Source: a virus
Virus record (IMG/VR): IMGVR_UViG_3300046836_000153
Location: 1-42,986 of that record
Length of the DNA stretch: 42,986 bases
Reading direction: 5' to 3' (one strand)
The notes beneath the pieces were generated by a model, which was given only the letters and a program-made list of their open reading frames with translations, had not been told where the DNA came from and ran no database searches. Below are positions 14,474-21,891 of this stretch, piece by piece; the first letter of the stretch is position 1, and every line of letters begins with the position of its first letter. Both the position numbers and the translations under genes were made by a program.

Positions 14474-15208
14474 ATGTCACAAGGACTTACGGGGCGCAAC
14501 GGGACCGCCGTCGCCCCGCTCTACAGCAACAGCACCACGCAACTGCATCCGCTCGGGACCACAGGGTTCGCCAACGACGGGCGCGTGTTCAAGTACGCGC
14601 AGGCCGTGGCGGATACCGTCGCGGGTAACGTCCAGCAGTCCACGGCGCCACTCCCGAACCACCTCGCCAAGACCGCGCCGGTGGTGGCGATTGGGGCGAC
14701 CTCGTTCGCGTTCACACCGGGCAATACCGCCGGCGCCGCGAACCTCTACGCGGAAGGTTATCTCCAGGCCGATACCGGTCCCGGCAACGGCTACACCTAC
14801 AGTATCAGCGGCCATGCGGCGATTGTCGCCAGCACCGCCTTCACGCTGTATCTCGCGGAACCGATCCAGATTGCGTTCAGCGGGTCGTCGGCGCTGGGCC
14901 TGATTCACAATCCGTGCAAGAACGTCATCATCTGCCCGACCACGCAGACGGCGACGGCGGTCGGCGTCTCGACCTACATCATCACCGGATCGAGCTACGG
15001 CTGGATTCAGTGCAACGGACCGGCCTCGGTGCTGATCAACGGCACCCCGACGATCACGGCGCCGGTCGTGCCTTCGGGTACCACGCCGGGTGCGGTGGAT
15101 CTGTGGACGACCGCTGCAGCGGCTGTCACGGTGCAGCCCATCGGCCATGCGATGCAGGTTGGCGTCTCGACCAAAAACAACTTTTGCTACCTGATGATGG
15201 GTGTGTAA
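14474..15208 (+). CDS. Decoration or head-stabilising protein (putative)
   Basis: The 244-residue protein directly follows the capsid gene and is almost wholly beta-stranded, with many Thr, Ser, Gly and Ala residues and no charged helices. Segments such as AIGATSFAFTPGN and LYAEGYLQADTGPGNGYTYSISGHA recall the beta-rich head-cement or decoration proteins often coded here. AAGGACA precedes the ATG. The role is inferred from position and composition. Confidence 0.6.
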   Translation: MSQGLTGRNGTAVAPLYSNSTTQLHPLGTTGFANDGRVFKYAQAVADTVAGNVQQSTAPLPNHLAKTAPVVAIGATSFAFTPGNTAGAANLYAEGYLQADTGPGNGYTYSISGHAAIVASTAFTLYLAEPIQIAFSGSSALGLIHNPCKNVIICPTTQTATAVGVSTYIITGSSYGWIQCNGPASVLINGTPTITAPVVPSGTTPGAVDLWTTAAAAVTVQPIGHAMQVGVSTKNNFCYLMMGV

Positions 15209-15547
15209 GTGGTTGTAACCCCGCACTTGTCCGAAGCGGACGCGCGGAAACTGAGTGCGGCGATCACCGAGGCGCTCTTTCGTCTCGGTGGTCGTCCGAC
15301 GTCGATCGGCGTGACGCTCCTCCCTGAAGGCTTTACGTTCGTCGCGATGTTGAATGGGAGGCAAGTCACCGTGCGTGTCCCTGAAGGGGTCATGCAGTAC
15401 GACACGGTCGCGAAGGAACTCCTCGCGCTCTCGCTCGAAGTCGACCCGTGGTGTAACCGTATTTTTCAACTGAAAGATGGCAAAGATGGACGAGAACGAC
15501 ACCTCGACTCCCCCGTCAGTGTCCCCGAAGCGAAAGCCGGGACGTAA
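15209..15547 (+). CDS. Hypothetical protein, 112 aa
   Basis: A GTG directly after the previous stop begins VVVTPHLSEADARKLSAAITEALFRLGG, a helix, followed by strands (SIGVTLLPEGFTFVAMLNG and QVTVRVPEG) and another helix. It resembles small head-completion accessories in size but has no recognised domain. Its last 71 bp overlap the next gene in another frame, an unusually long overlap. Confidence 0.65.
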   Translation: MVVTPHLSEADARKLSAAITEALFRLGGRPTSIGVTLLPEGFTFVAMLNGRQVTVRVPEGVMQYDTVAKELLALSLEVDPWCNRIFQLKDGKDGRERHLDSPVSVPEAKAGT

Positions 15548-16127
15548 GCCGGGCTGGACGAAAGCAGTCGCGGCGGCGCCTGACACGGCCACGATGACGG
15601 CAGTCCTTGAGCGCCTCGCGGCCTCGCAGGAAGCGATGGCGGCGGCGCAGCAGACCGCGCCCCAGAAGCAGGCCGAAGCGATTCAGAAGTTGCGGGATCC
15701 GAGTTCGCCCGTGTGTACCGGGGTCTCGGCGTTCAATCCACGTGGCGATCTACTCCCGGATTATCAGATGCCGCGTCTGGTGTGTGAGATTCACGCGCCC
15801 CATAAGATTCATCCGAACTACCACGGGCTTACCCGTGAAGAAGTCGAACTCTGCAATCTGGTCATCGCGCAGGGGGCGGCGGAGTATCGGATCGAACTCG
15901 TGGACGGCACGCAGACGAAGCTCACCGTGCAGTTGATCAAGAACGACGTGACCGGAAAGGTCGAGAAGGCGCGCTTCGTCTCGGGATGGACCGAGGAGAA
16001 GAAGGGCCTCTACCCGGGGATGACGGTGTTCCTGCGGGAGATGCTCGGGAAGAAAGCGGATGCGGTGATGTCGATGAAGACCGAACGGCGTCTGATTGAG
16101 GCCGGCGAACTCTCGGTGAGCCGGTAA
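15477..16127 (+). CDS. Hypothetical protein, 216 aa, AT-hook-like N-terminus
   Basis: The ATG at 15477 follows AAAGATGG and lies inside the previous gene. The N-terminus is basic with KRKPGRKPGWTK (residues 18-29), similar to an AT-hook, then a helical Ala/Gln-rich segment (35-70), then a globular part containing LVCEIHAPHKIHPNYHGLTREEVELCNL. DNA contact by the basic tail is possible. No family recognised. Confidence 0.65.
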   Translation: MAKMDENDTSTPPSVSPKRKPGRKPGWTKAVAAAPDTATMTAVLERLAASQEAMAAAQQTAPQKQAEAIQKLRDPSSPVCTGVSAFNPRGDLLPDYQMPRLVCEIHAPHKIHPNYHGLTREEVELCNLVIAQGAAEYRIELVDGTQTKLTVQLIKNDVTGKVEKARFVSGWTEEKKGLYPGMTVFLREMLGKKADAVMSMKTERRLIEAGELSVSR

Positions 16128-16132
16128 CGGTC

Positions 16133-16321
16133 ATGGCGGACCCCAAGCTCGGTCTCAGCGTGCGTCTCTGGAATGGCACCGTCATGGACGTGGATCGTCC
16201 GACCAAGCCCGAACTCGGACATCCGCTGGAGGTCCACATCGGCGGGACGCCCTACGTCCATGTGTCGAACGATCCTGATGGCACCTGGGTCTATGCGCCG
16301 CGTGACGTGAAGCATCGATGA
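16133..16321 (+). CDS. Hypothetical protein, 62 aa
   Basis: The small beta-rich protein (ADPKLGLSVRLWNGTVMDV...) has no cysteines or membrane segment. It is coupled to the adaptor gene by an ATGA overlap at 16318, which suggests a function in connector or tail assembly; this is positional inference only. Confidence 0.6.
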   Translation: MADPKLGLSVRLWNGTVMDVDRPTKPELGHPLEVHIGGTPYVHVSNDPDGTWVYAPRDVKHR

Positions 16322-17295
16322 CACTCGCCTCGATTCTCGCGGGGTGTTACGAGCGGTTAGGCTACTCCGCGTCTCCGCCCACAGCGGTGGTGACGCGGTT
16401 GACCGACCACGCCAACGAAGTGCATCGGGCGCTCCTCTCGCTCCCAGGCATGGAAATGCTGCGGGACGACACGACGCCCGTCACCTCGGTCGCGAATGCC
16501 CCGCGCATCGGTCTCCCGCTGAACGTCGCCCGCATCAAGCGCATCGTGGACCGTACGAACAACACGCTCCTGCGCGAAGTCACTATGACGGAACTCGCAC
16601 GTCGCGATCCCGGCCTGACGAGCACGGGGAATCCGTGGGCGTTCGCACGGAGTGGGTTTCAGGCGGTGCAGGCGCAACCGGCCGCCGCGACGGGCGTGTG
16701 GGCCGTCTCGAGCAGCGCGTCTGATACCGCTGGTCCCACAGTGAGCCTCACGGCTATTCGCACGGGCGGCTTCCTGCATCAGCCCTCAGCGCAGGCGTTG
16801 ACGGGAACAGCCCGTGTGCAGGTTGGCGGTCAGACCGACTACATCGAGATTGACAAATTTGCGCTCAGTGCGGCGTGTGTGGGAGACGTGAGTCTCTACG
16901 ATGCGGTGACGGTCGGGAACCTGCTCGCGGTGATCCCGAAAGGGCAGACGAATGCCCGCTACCTCGGGATTCACTGGTTCCCGGTTCCGGCGACGGCGTT
17001 GACGTACTACGTGGACTACACGCGCACGACGCCGGATATGACGACGACGGACGAACCGCTGTTGCCGCAGGACTTCCACGATCTGATCGGGATCGGGATT
17101 CGGATGAAGGACTACGAGTATCGCGGCGATGCGCGCTTCCAGGCGGCGGCCGGGGAGTACATCGCGCGGACGCAACAGTTTCGAGACTTCGTGCAAACCG
17201 ATGGCGCCTTCCTGCTGTCGTTGCGGAAGAAACCGCAGCGATGGTCCCAGTTTGGCGGACAGTATCCCGCCGACACCGTGACTTGGAGTTGGTGA
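16318..17295 (+). CDS. Head-tail adaptor protein (putative)
   Basis: The 325-residue protein begins with helices (TLASILAGCYERLGY and VTRLTDHANEVHRALLSLPGM), followed by strands with PRIGLPLNVARIKRIVDR and later YVDYTRTTPDMTTTDEPLLPQDFHDLIGIGIR. Helical N-terminal bundle plus a C-terminal segment with a conserved-looking 'LP..FHD.I..G' stretch is the arrangement of adaptor proteins (tail tubular A or P22 gp4-like) that bind the portal. Position upstream of tail genes agrees. Confidence 0.65.
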   Translation: MTLASILAGCYERLGYSASPPTAVVTRLTDHANEVHRALLSLPGMEMLRDDTTPVTSVANAPRIGLPLNVARIKRIVDRTNNTLLREVTMTELARRDPGLTSTGNPWAFARSGFQAVQAQPAAATGVWAVSSSASDTAGPTVSLTAIRTGGFLHQPSAQALTGTARVQVGGQTDYIEIDKFALSAACVGDVSLYDAVTVGNLLAVIPKGQTNARYLGIHWFPVPATALTYYVDYTRTTPDMTTTDEPLLPQDFHDLIGIGIRMKDYEYRGDARFQAAAGEYIARTQQFRDFVQTDGAFLLSLRKKPQRWSQFGGQYPADTVTWSW

Positions 17296-17296
17296 G

Positions 17297-19015
17297 ATGC
17301 GTGGACTAATCATGAATGCAACCGTCAAACAGATGCTCCTCATCGGGGGACTGATCGCAGCGGGCTGTGCGTCGATGCCGGTGACGCTCGCGGCCCAGAA
17401 TCCCTTCACGCTTTTGTCGGTCGTCGCCGCCACCAAAAACGTCACGCTGACCACGACGAGCGCCGACGACGATGGCCGGATGAGTCTCGCGGGCTTTTCC
17501 GGGGTCGCCGTCCAGTTGAGTGGCACGTGGACTGGCACCGTCACGTTTGAAGTGAGCATCGACGGCACGACCTATACCGCCCTCAACATGACGCCTCCGA
17601 ACTCCACAGCCGCGGTCACGACGGCGACGGCGAACGGGCAGTGGATGGGGAGTGCGGTCGGCTTCCGCTATTTCCGCGCCCGGTTCTCGACCCCATCGAG
17701 CGGGAGTCCAGTCGTGGGGATTCGGGAAACGTTAGGGGGTGGATCGGGTTCAGGCGGAGGCGGCGGCGGGTCCGTCACGATCAACGATCCGAATACGACC
17801 AGTCAGAAAGCAGCGGTGAACGCCAGCGGCCAGCTCTCCATCACCTGTGCGAACTGTTCGGGATCTGGTGCGTCTTTTGTGGATAAGGCCGCCTTTACGG
17901 CGGGCACCGACTCGGGCGCGCCAGCGATGGGCCTCTTCGAGACCTCACCCTCCACCGTGACGACTGGACACAGTTCGGTCCTGGCGATGACGAACGACCG
18001 GCATCTCTTCGTCAACATCGGCAAGGTCGGCGCCGCCACGATCACCCTCGGATCGAAGACGGGGGCGAACTCGTTCCCGGTCGTCATCGCCTCAGACCAG
18101 ACGTTACCACTTCCGTCAGGTGCGTCGACCGCGGTGGCCGATGGCGGGACGTTCACGGCGAGCACCACCACGGCGAACCCGATTGCGGGATTCTACGAGT
18201 TTTCTCCCACGACGTGTACAACCGGAAAAGCGTGCGCCATCGGACTCACCACGAACCGAGAAGCGAAGGTCTCCCTGACGACGGCGCTCCCTGCGGGCAC
18301 GAACGGGATCGGCAAGCTCACGGCGAACGGCGGCGTGATTATCGGAGATGTCAACATCAACGGTGTCTCACCCAACAGCGGCCGTGTGCCAGTACTCGCG
18401 GACATTAATAACGGCAGCACCACCGTGACGGAGGCGGCGACCCTCACGGCAGGCCAGTCCAGTGTGGCCCTGACCAACTCCGTGCTCTTTGGCTACGACG
18501 GTTCGACGGATAGCCGTGTCGCGGCGAAGAGTTCGACGCCGGCTAGCAATGCGGTCGGACTCGTGGTGCGTCCCTTGGGATGGACTGATGGCACCAACAC
18601 GGCGCCGACGATGGATGCGGCGGTACGGGCGGGCTATATGGTCCCCACGGCGTCGGCCTCTGGCGGCGGCGCGTCGAACTATTCCGCCCTCCAGACCAGT
18701 GGTGCCGTGTTCACGGCGCAGATCAAAGGGGCCGCTGGGCAAGTGTATGAGATTGATTGCACCAGTACGGATGCGGCGGCGATGTTTGTGCGGCTCTATG
18801 ACCAGACGGGTGCCCCGGCGAGTACCGACGGCGCCAACATCGTGTGGCGCGGAACGATTCCCGGCGCCGCGACGGGGGCGGGGTTCGTCAAGACCTTCAC
18901 CATCGGGCGCGTCTTTGCGACTGGCGTGGGTATTCGCATTAGTGGCGCCGTGGCCGACAACGATACGACGGTGTTGAGTGCGAACAAAGTCATGTGCAAT
19001 GTGGGGTACAAATAA
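17297..19015 (+). CDS. Late protein with N-terminal signal peptide and Gly-rich hinge, 572 aa
   Basis: The N-terminus (KQMLLIGGLIAAGCASMPVTLAAQNP, residues 11-36) has a hydrophobic core and an AxA-like cleavage site near LAA/Q, a Sec-type signal. Residues about 40-140 are beta-sandwich-like. A Gly/Ser hinge (about 147-161) precedes a long Thr/Ser/Ala/Gly-rich beta region with repeated SxGxxxVxA spacing, and a final domain (about 475-572) resembles a fibre tip. It could be a tail appendage, but signal peptides are abnormal on virion proteins. ATG at 17297 is used; M6 (17312) is an alternative start. Confidence 0.65.
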   Translation: MRGLIMNATVKQMLLIGGLIAAGCASMPVTLAAQNPFTLLSVVAATKNVTLTTTSADDDGRMSLAGFSGVAVQLSGTWTGTVTFEVSIDGTTYTALNMTPPNSTAAVTTATANGQWMGSAVGFRYFRARFSTPSSGSPVVGIRETLGGGSGSGGGGGGSVTINDPNTTSQKAAVNASGQLSITCANCSGSGASFVDKAAFTAGTDSGAPAMGLFETSPSTVTTGHSSVLAMTNDRHLFVNIGKVGAATITLGSKTGANSFPVVIASDQTLPLPSGASTAVADGGTFTASTTTANPIAGFYEFSPTTCTTGKACAIGLTTNREAKVSLTTALPAGTNGIGKLTANGGVIIGDVNINGVSPNSGRVPVLADINNGSTTVTEAATLTAGQSSVALTNSVLFGYDGSTDSRVAAKSSTPASNAVGLVVRPLGWTDGTNTAPTMDAAVRAGYMVPTASASGGGASNYSALQTSGAVFTAQIKGAAGQVYEIDCTSTDAAAMFVRLYDQTGAPASTDGANIVWRGTIPGAATGAGFVKTFTIGRVFATGVGIRISGAVADNDTTVLSANKVMCNVGYK

Positions 19016-19714
19016 ATGGCCTTGCAGGGACCACGACGCCTGCTCGCGGTCCTGGGCCTGTGCCTCAGCGCCGTGCTGATCCTCCATGCCACCATTCCGG
19101 TGAGTGATAACTTTGCGGCGTATAGCGGAGGGACCGATCTGAATAGCCCGCCGTGGGTGAAAACGCAAGGGACGTGGGCGGCCGATGGTGGCAACGCGAC
19201 CCACTGTTTCTCGGTGGCGGCCTTTTGTTCGGCCTATTGGGACACCGCGACGGATACGTTCACGGCGAATCAACATGCGGATGTCAAGCTCTATTCGCAA
19301 TTAACCGGACAGCCTGGCCCCGCCGTTCGGATGGCGGGCACAGGAGGCACGACGCGGGGCATGTGGTTTGACATCGATCCAAATCCTGGTCATGCCAATA
19401 ATGGGCTGTGGGTCTATACCGGGGGCACCAACGTCGGATCGCTCTTGGTGGCGTGCTCCATTAATGCGGCGAGTGGCGACACGGCACGGATCTCGGTGAC
19501 GGGTTCGACCTACACCCTGAGCGTGGATGTGGGATCGACCGGATCGTTTACCACCTGTGGGTCTGTGTCTGACGGCACATATGCCTCTGGGCAGCCAGGG
19601 ATGATTGAATATGACACGTCGGGCTATTTGGTGTCCTTCGCGGCGGATAATGTGAGTGCAGGGGGGACCACGGTACGTCGCCTGATGCTCCTCGGTGTCG
19701 GCGGCCACTTGTGA
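19016..19714 (+). CDS. Late protein with signal peptide, lectin/LamG-like sandwich, 232 aa
   Basis: The ATG follows the previous stop directly. Residues 8-27 (RLLAVLGLCLSAVLILHATI) form a signal peptide with likely cleavage after HA. The mature part begins with VSDNFAAYSGGTDLNSPPWVKTQGTW, a typical start of concanavalin-like sandwich domains in secreted proteins, and has two cysteine pairs that fit disulfides in an exported protein. Carbohydrate binding is plausible (inference). Confidence 0.65.
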   Translation: MALQGPRRLLAVLGLCLSAVLILHATIPVSDNFAAYSGGTDLNSPPWVKTQGTWAADGGNATHCFSVAAFCSAYWDTATDTFTANQHADVKLYSQLTGQPGPAVRMAGTGGTTRGMWFDIDPNPGHANNGLWVYTGGTNVGSLLVACSINAASGDTARISVTGSTYTLSVDVGSTGSFTTCGSVSDGTYASGQPGMIEYDTSGYLVSFAADNVSAGGTTVRRLMLLGVGGHL

Positions 19715-21615
19715 TCCGACTAGTGGCTGCATTGGCGGCGGCACTCGTGGCGCTGGCGATTCCTCAACGCGCCGCCCTCTTTGGGCGCACGGTTCCCCAA
19801 CAGCAAGTGGCGGTGGGGGCGCTCTTTCAGGTCACGAACCTGCATTACGACTGCGGCTTTCTGGTGCCGCATGGGACGGATGCGAATGGGGTAAGTTACG
19901 GCCAAGCCGGATTTGGTGCGATTGCCTATTCGCCCTCTGGGAATAGCGGCCAAGGTTCGCTCTATGTGAGTGGGGATGATAACCAGCGGAAGGTGGGTGA
20001 ACTCTCTATTCCGACGTGTTCGGGCAGTGCGGGCAATATCGCGACGTGGCCCACCGCGACGATCCTCTCGCCCCAGTATGATCCCGGCGAAGGGCACATC
20101 GGCCCCTGTATCTATAATCAGGGGTATCTCGGGCACTGCGCGACTGGGACGGTGCCCTCGAATCTCGATTACAAGCTCGGCGGCATGCTCGTCTATCCCT
20201 TCGACGGCTCCAGCACGCGGTATCTCTACCTGCAAGACTACAGTTACTACGACGCGGGGAACGTGCAGCAATTCACCGCCTCTCGACGCGGGCTCTCCTT
20301 GAGCGGCACGAGTTGGGACGGGATGTATCAGCTCTCGCCGTTCTCGCCCCCCTACGAAAAGTACGTCGATGGGACACTGAGTGAGGTGGATCCAGCCTAC
20401 ACGTCCGCGCTCGGAGGCACGATCATTTCGGAACATACGGGGGCGCCCATCGTGAGTATTGCCTCCCAAGGGTTCGCCGCGACAATTTGGAATCCGCTCT
20501 CCAGTTGGGGGCAACCCATCAGCTCACAACTCCTGCTCGGCTATGACGGAGACGGCGGCACCAATCCGCATCGCATGGCGGTGGCGCTGCAAGCGGCGGG
20601 CTACGCCTATCCGGCCGGCGAAGTCACCTCCGCGAATACGTGGTGGAACTTGACCATGCATGTGCATGGCACGATGATGCCCACCGGCTACCGCTCGCAT
20701 CTGTACTTCGGGCGCATCGGGACGACCTACTGTTACGGCAATGGTGACGCCTATCCCCCATTGGTGAAATCATTTCTGGCGGGATCCGATCCGGCGGGTG
20801 GCAATTCCGGCAACAACGCCTCCAGTAACGGCGCGGGCACTGTGATCACGCTCCCAGGCGCGGATCTCTCGTACGTCGCCACGAATCACTACGGGTTGTG
20901 GCTCAACACGGGCGCGGCTAACGGTACCACCCATGCCATTAGCGCGACGGCGAATAGTGGCCTCTCGAATGCCCAAGTCACGATTACGCCAGCGGTGGCC
21001 GCGGGCCTCTCGGGGGTGGACTACGCGCTGGGAGTCATCGGGATTGATGCCTCCACGAATAGTGCGGGTGACACCATCACGGTGCCGAATGCGGTGCTGG
21101 ACCGTGTGCAGGGGGCAGAGATTCACCTTCTCAACCAAACCACGCCCAACTTCGATGATTGCCCAGGCTGGTGCAATGGGGGCTTGCGGAGTCACCCCGG
21201 TGTCGGTGCGGTGCTCAGCGTGGCGAACTCCGGCACCGGGTCGGCCACGGTCGGCTCTGGCGGCTTCCCCGGCAACCTCACCAACCAGCCCTACATGATG
21301 GGCGACATCAACTGCGACGACCCGCAGGACCGCACGTCGAAGGGCAATCACGGCTATCCGTATGCGAACTATCTCAACGCCTACGACCTGAATGATTTCC
21401 TCGCGGTGAAGGCGGGGAGCAAGCACGCCTACGAACCGATCCCCTATCTCCACGCGGACATCACGTCGCTGCTCAACACGGCGATGGGCACGGGCGGGGC
21501 GAGCGGGGGCGATCTCTTAGGGCTCGCGCATGACCGGACGCACAAAACGATCTACATCGCGATGGTGTTTATCGACGGGACGTATCCCGTCATCTTGAAG
21601 TTTCACTATGACTAG
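19711..21615 (+). CDS. Large late protein with signal peptide, 634 aa
   Basis: A GTG start overlaps the previous stop. Residues 1-17 (MIRLVAALAAALVALAI) are a hydrophobic signal-like segment. The rest is rich in Tyr, Gly and Ser, beta-stranded, with repeated YLYLQDYSYY and LYVSGDDNQ-type blades that suggest a propeller-like fold in the first 300 residues, then a Thr/Ser/Gly-rich segment and a C-terminal domain with many His and Asp residues. No catalytic signature is recognised. It is the third consecutive late gene with an export-type N-terminus. Confidence 0.65.
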   Translation: MIRLVAALAAALVALAIPQRAALFGRTVPQQQVAVGALFQVTNLHYDCGFLVPHGTDANGVSYGQAGFGAIAYSPSGNSGQGSLYVSGDDNQRKVGELSIPTCSGSAGNIATWPTATILSPQYDPGEGHIGPCIYNQGYLGHCATGTVPSNLDYKLGGMLVYPFDGSSTRYLYLQDYSYYDAGNVQQFTASRRGLSLSGTSWDGMYQLSPFSPPYEKYVDGTLSEVDPAYTSALGGTIISEHTGAPIVSIASQGFAATIWNPLSSWGQPISSQLLLGYDGDGGTNPHRMAVALQAAGYAYPAGEVTSANTWWNLTMHVHGTMMPTGYRSHLYFGRIGTTYCYGNGDAYPPLVKSFLAGSDPAGGNSGNNASSNGAGTVITLPGADLSYVATNHYGLWLNTGAANGTTHAISATANSGLSNAQVTITPAVAAGLSGVDYALGVIGIDASTNSAGDTITVPNAVLDRVQGAEIHLLNQTTPNFDDCPGWCNGGLRSHPGVGAVLSVANSGTGSATVGSGGFPGNLTNQPYMMGDINCDDPQDRTSKGNHGYPYANYLNAYDLNDFLAVKAGSKHAYEPIPYLHADITSLLNTAMGTGGASGGDLLGLAHDRTHKTIYIAMVFIDGTYPVILKFHYD

Positions 21616-21642
21616 TGTCTATGGACGGACGCCAGCCATGAC

Positions 21643-21855
21643 TCAGCGCAGGACGGCCCAGCACGCCAGCGCGATGATGATCGTCGCCATACCGACGCAG
21701 AAGGCGATGAATTCCCAGTCGCGCCCTTCGGGTCGTGCGAAGACGGTGAACCCGGTGCGCTTCGAGGCGGGACGGAGCGTGGATCCCAGCGCCATTCCTC
21801 GGAAGCGGCGGAAGTCGGCGCGGGTGAGTTCGGGTGTGTTGGGCTTGTGTGTCAT
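21643..21855 (-). CDS. Antisense membrane protein, putative moron, 70 aa
   Basis: On the strand opposite to all surrounding genes, the protein MTHKPNTPELTRADFRRF... is basic in its first 45 residues and ends with one membrane segment (EFIAFCVGMATIIIALACWAVL, residues 48-69). It fills almost exactly the gap between two late genes and has its own promoter. No Shine-Dalgarno sequence precedes the ATG. Small membrane morons often cause superinfection exclusion or alter the host envelope; that function is inference. Confidence 0.7.
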   Translation of the reverse strand: MTHKPNTPELTRADFRRFRGMALGSTLRPASKRTGFTVFARPEGRDWEFIAFCVGMATIIIALACWAVLR

Positions 21856-21862
21856 AAACGTG

Positions 21863-21891
21863 AACATAACATAAACAATGGCGTCTGTCAT
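21863..21891 (-). promoter_or_regulatory. Promoter of the antisense membrane gene
   Basis: On the minus strand ATGACA (21891-21886) and TATGTT (21868-21863) are 17 bp apart. TATGTT is followed by 7 bp and the ATG at 21855, so transcription would begin at or next to the start codon. Confidence 0.65.

Noticed and set aside
17297-19015. Lipoprotein signal (AAGC) in the first exported late protein
   Set aside because: The residue three before the Cys is Ala rather than Leu/Val/Ile, and a good AxA-type cleavage site follows; a normal signal peptide is likelier.
21608-21874. Rightward open frame opposite the antisense membrane gene
   Set aside because: The minus-strand frame has a membrane span and a promoter at the right distance; the plus frame has a basic, featureless product.
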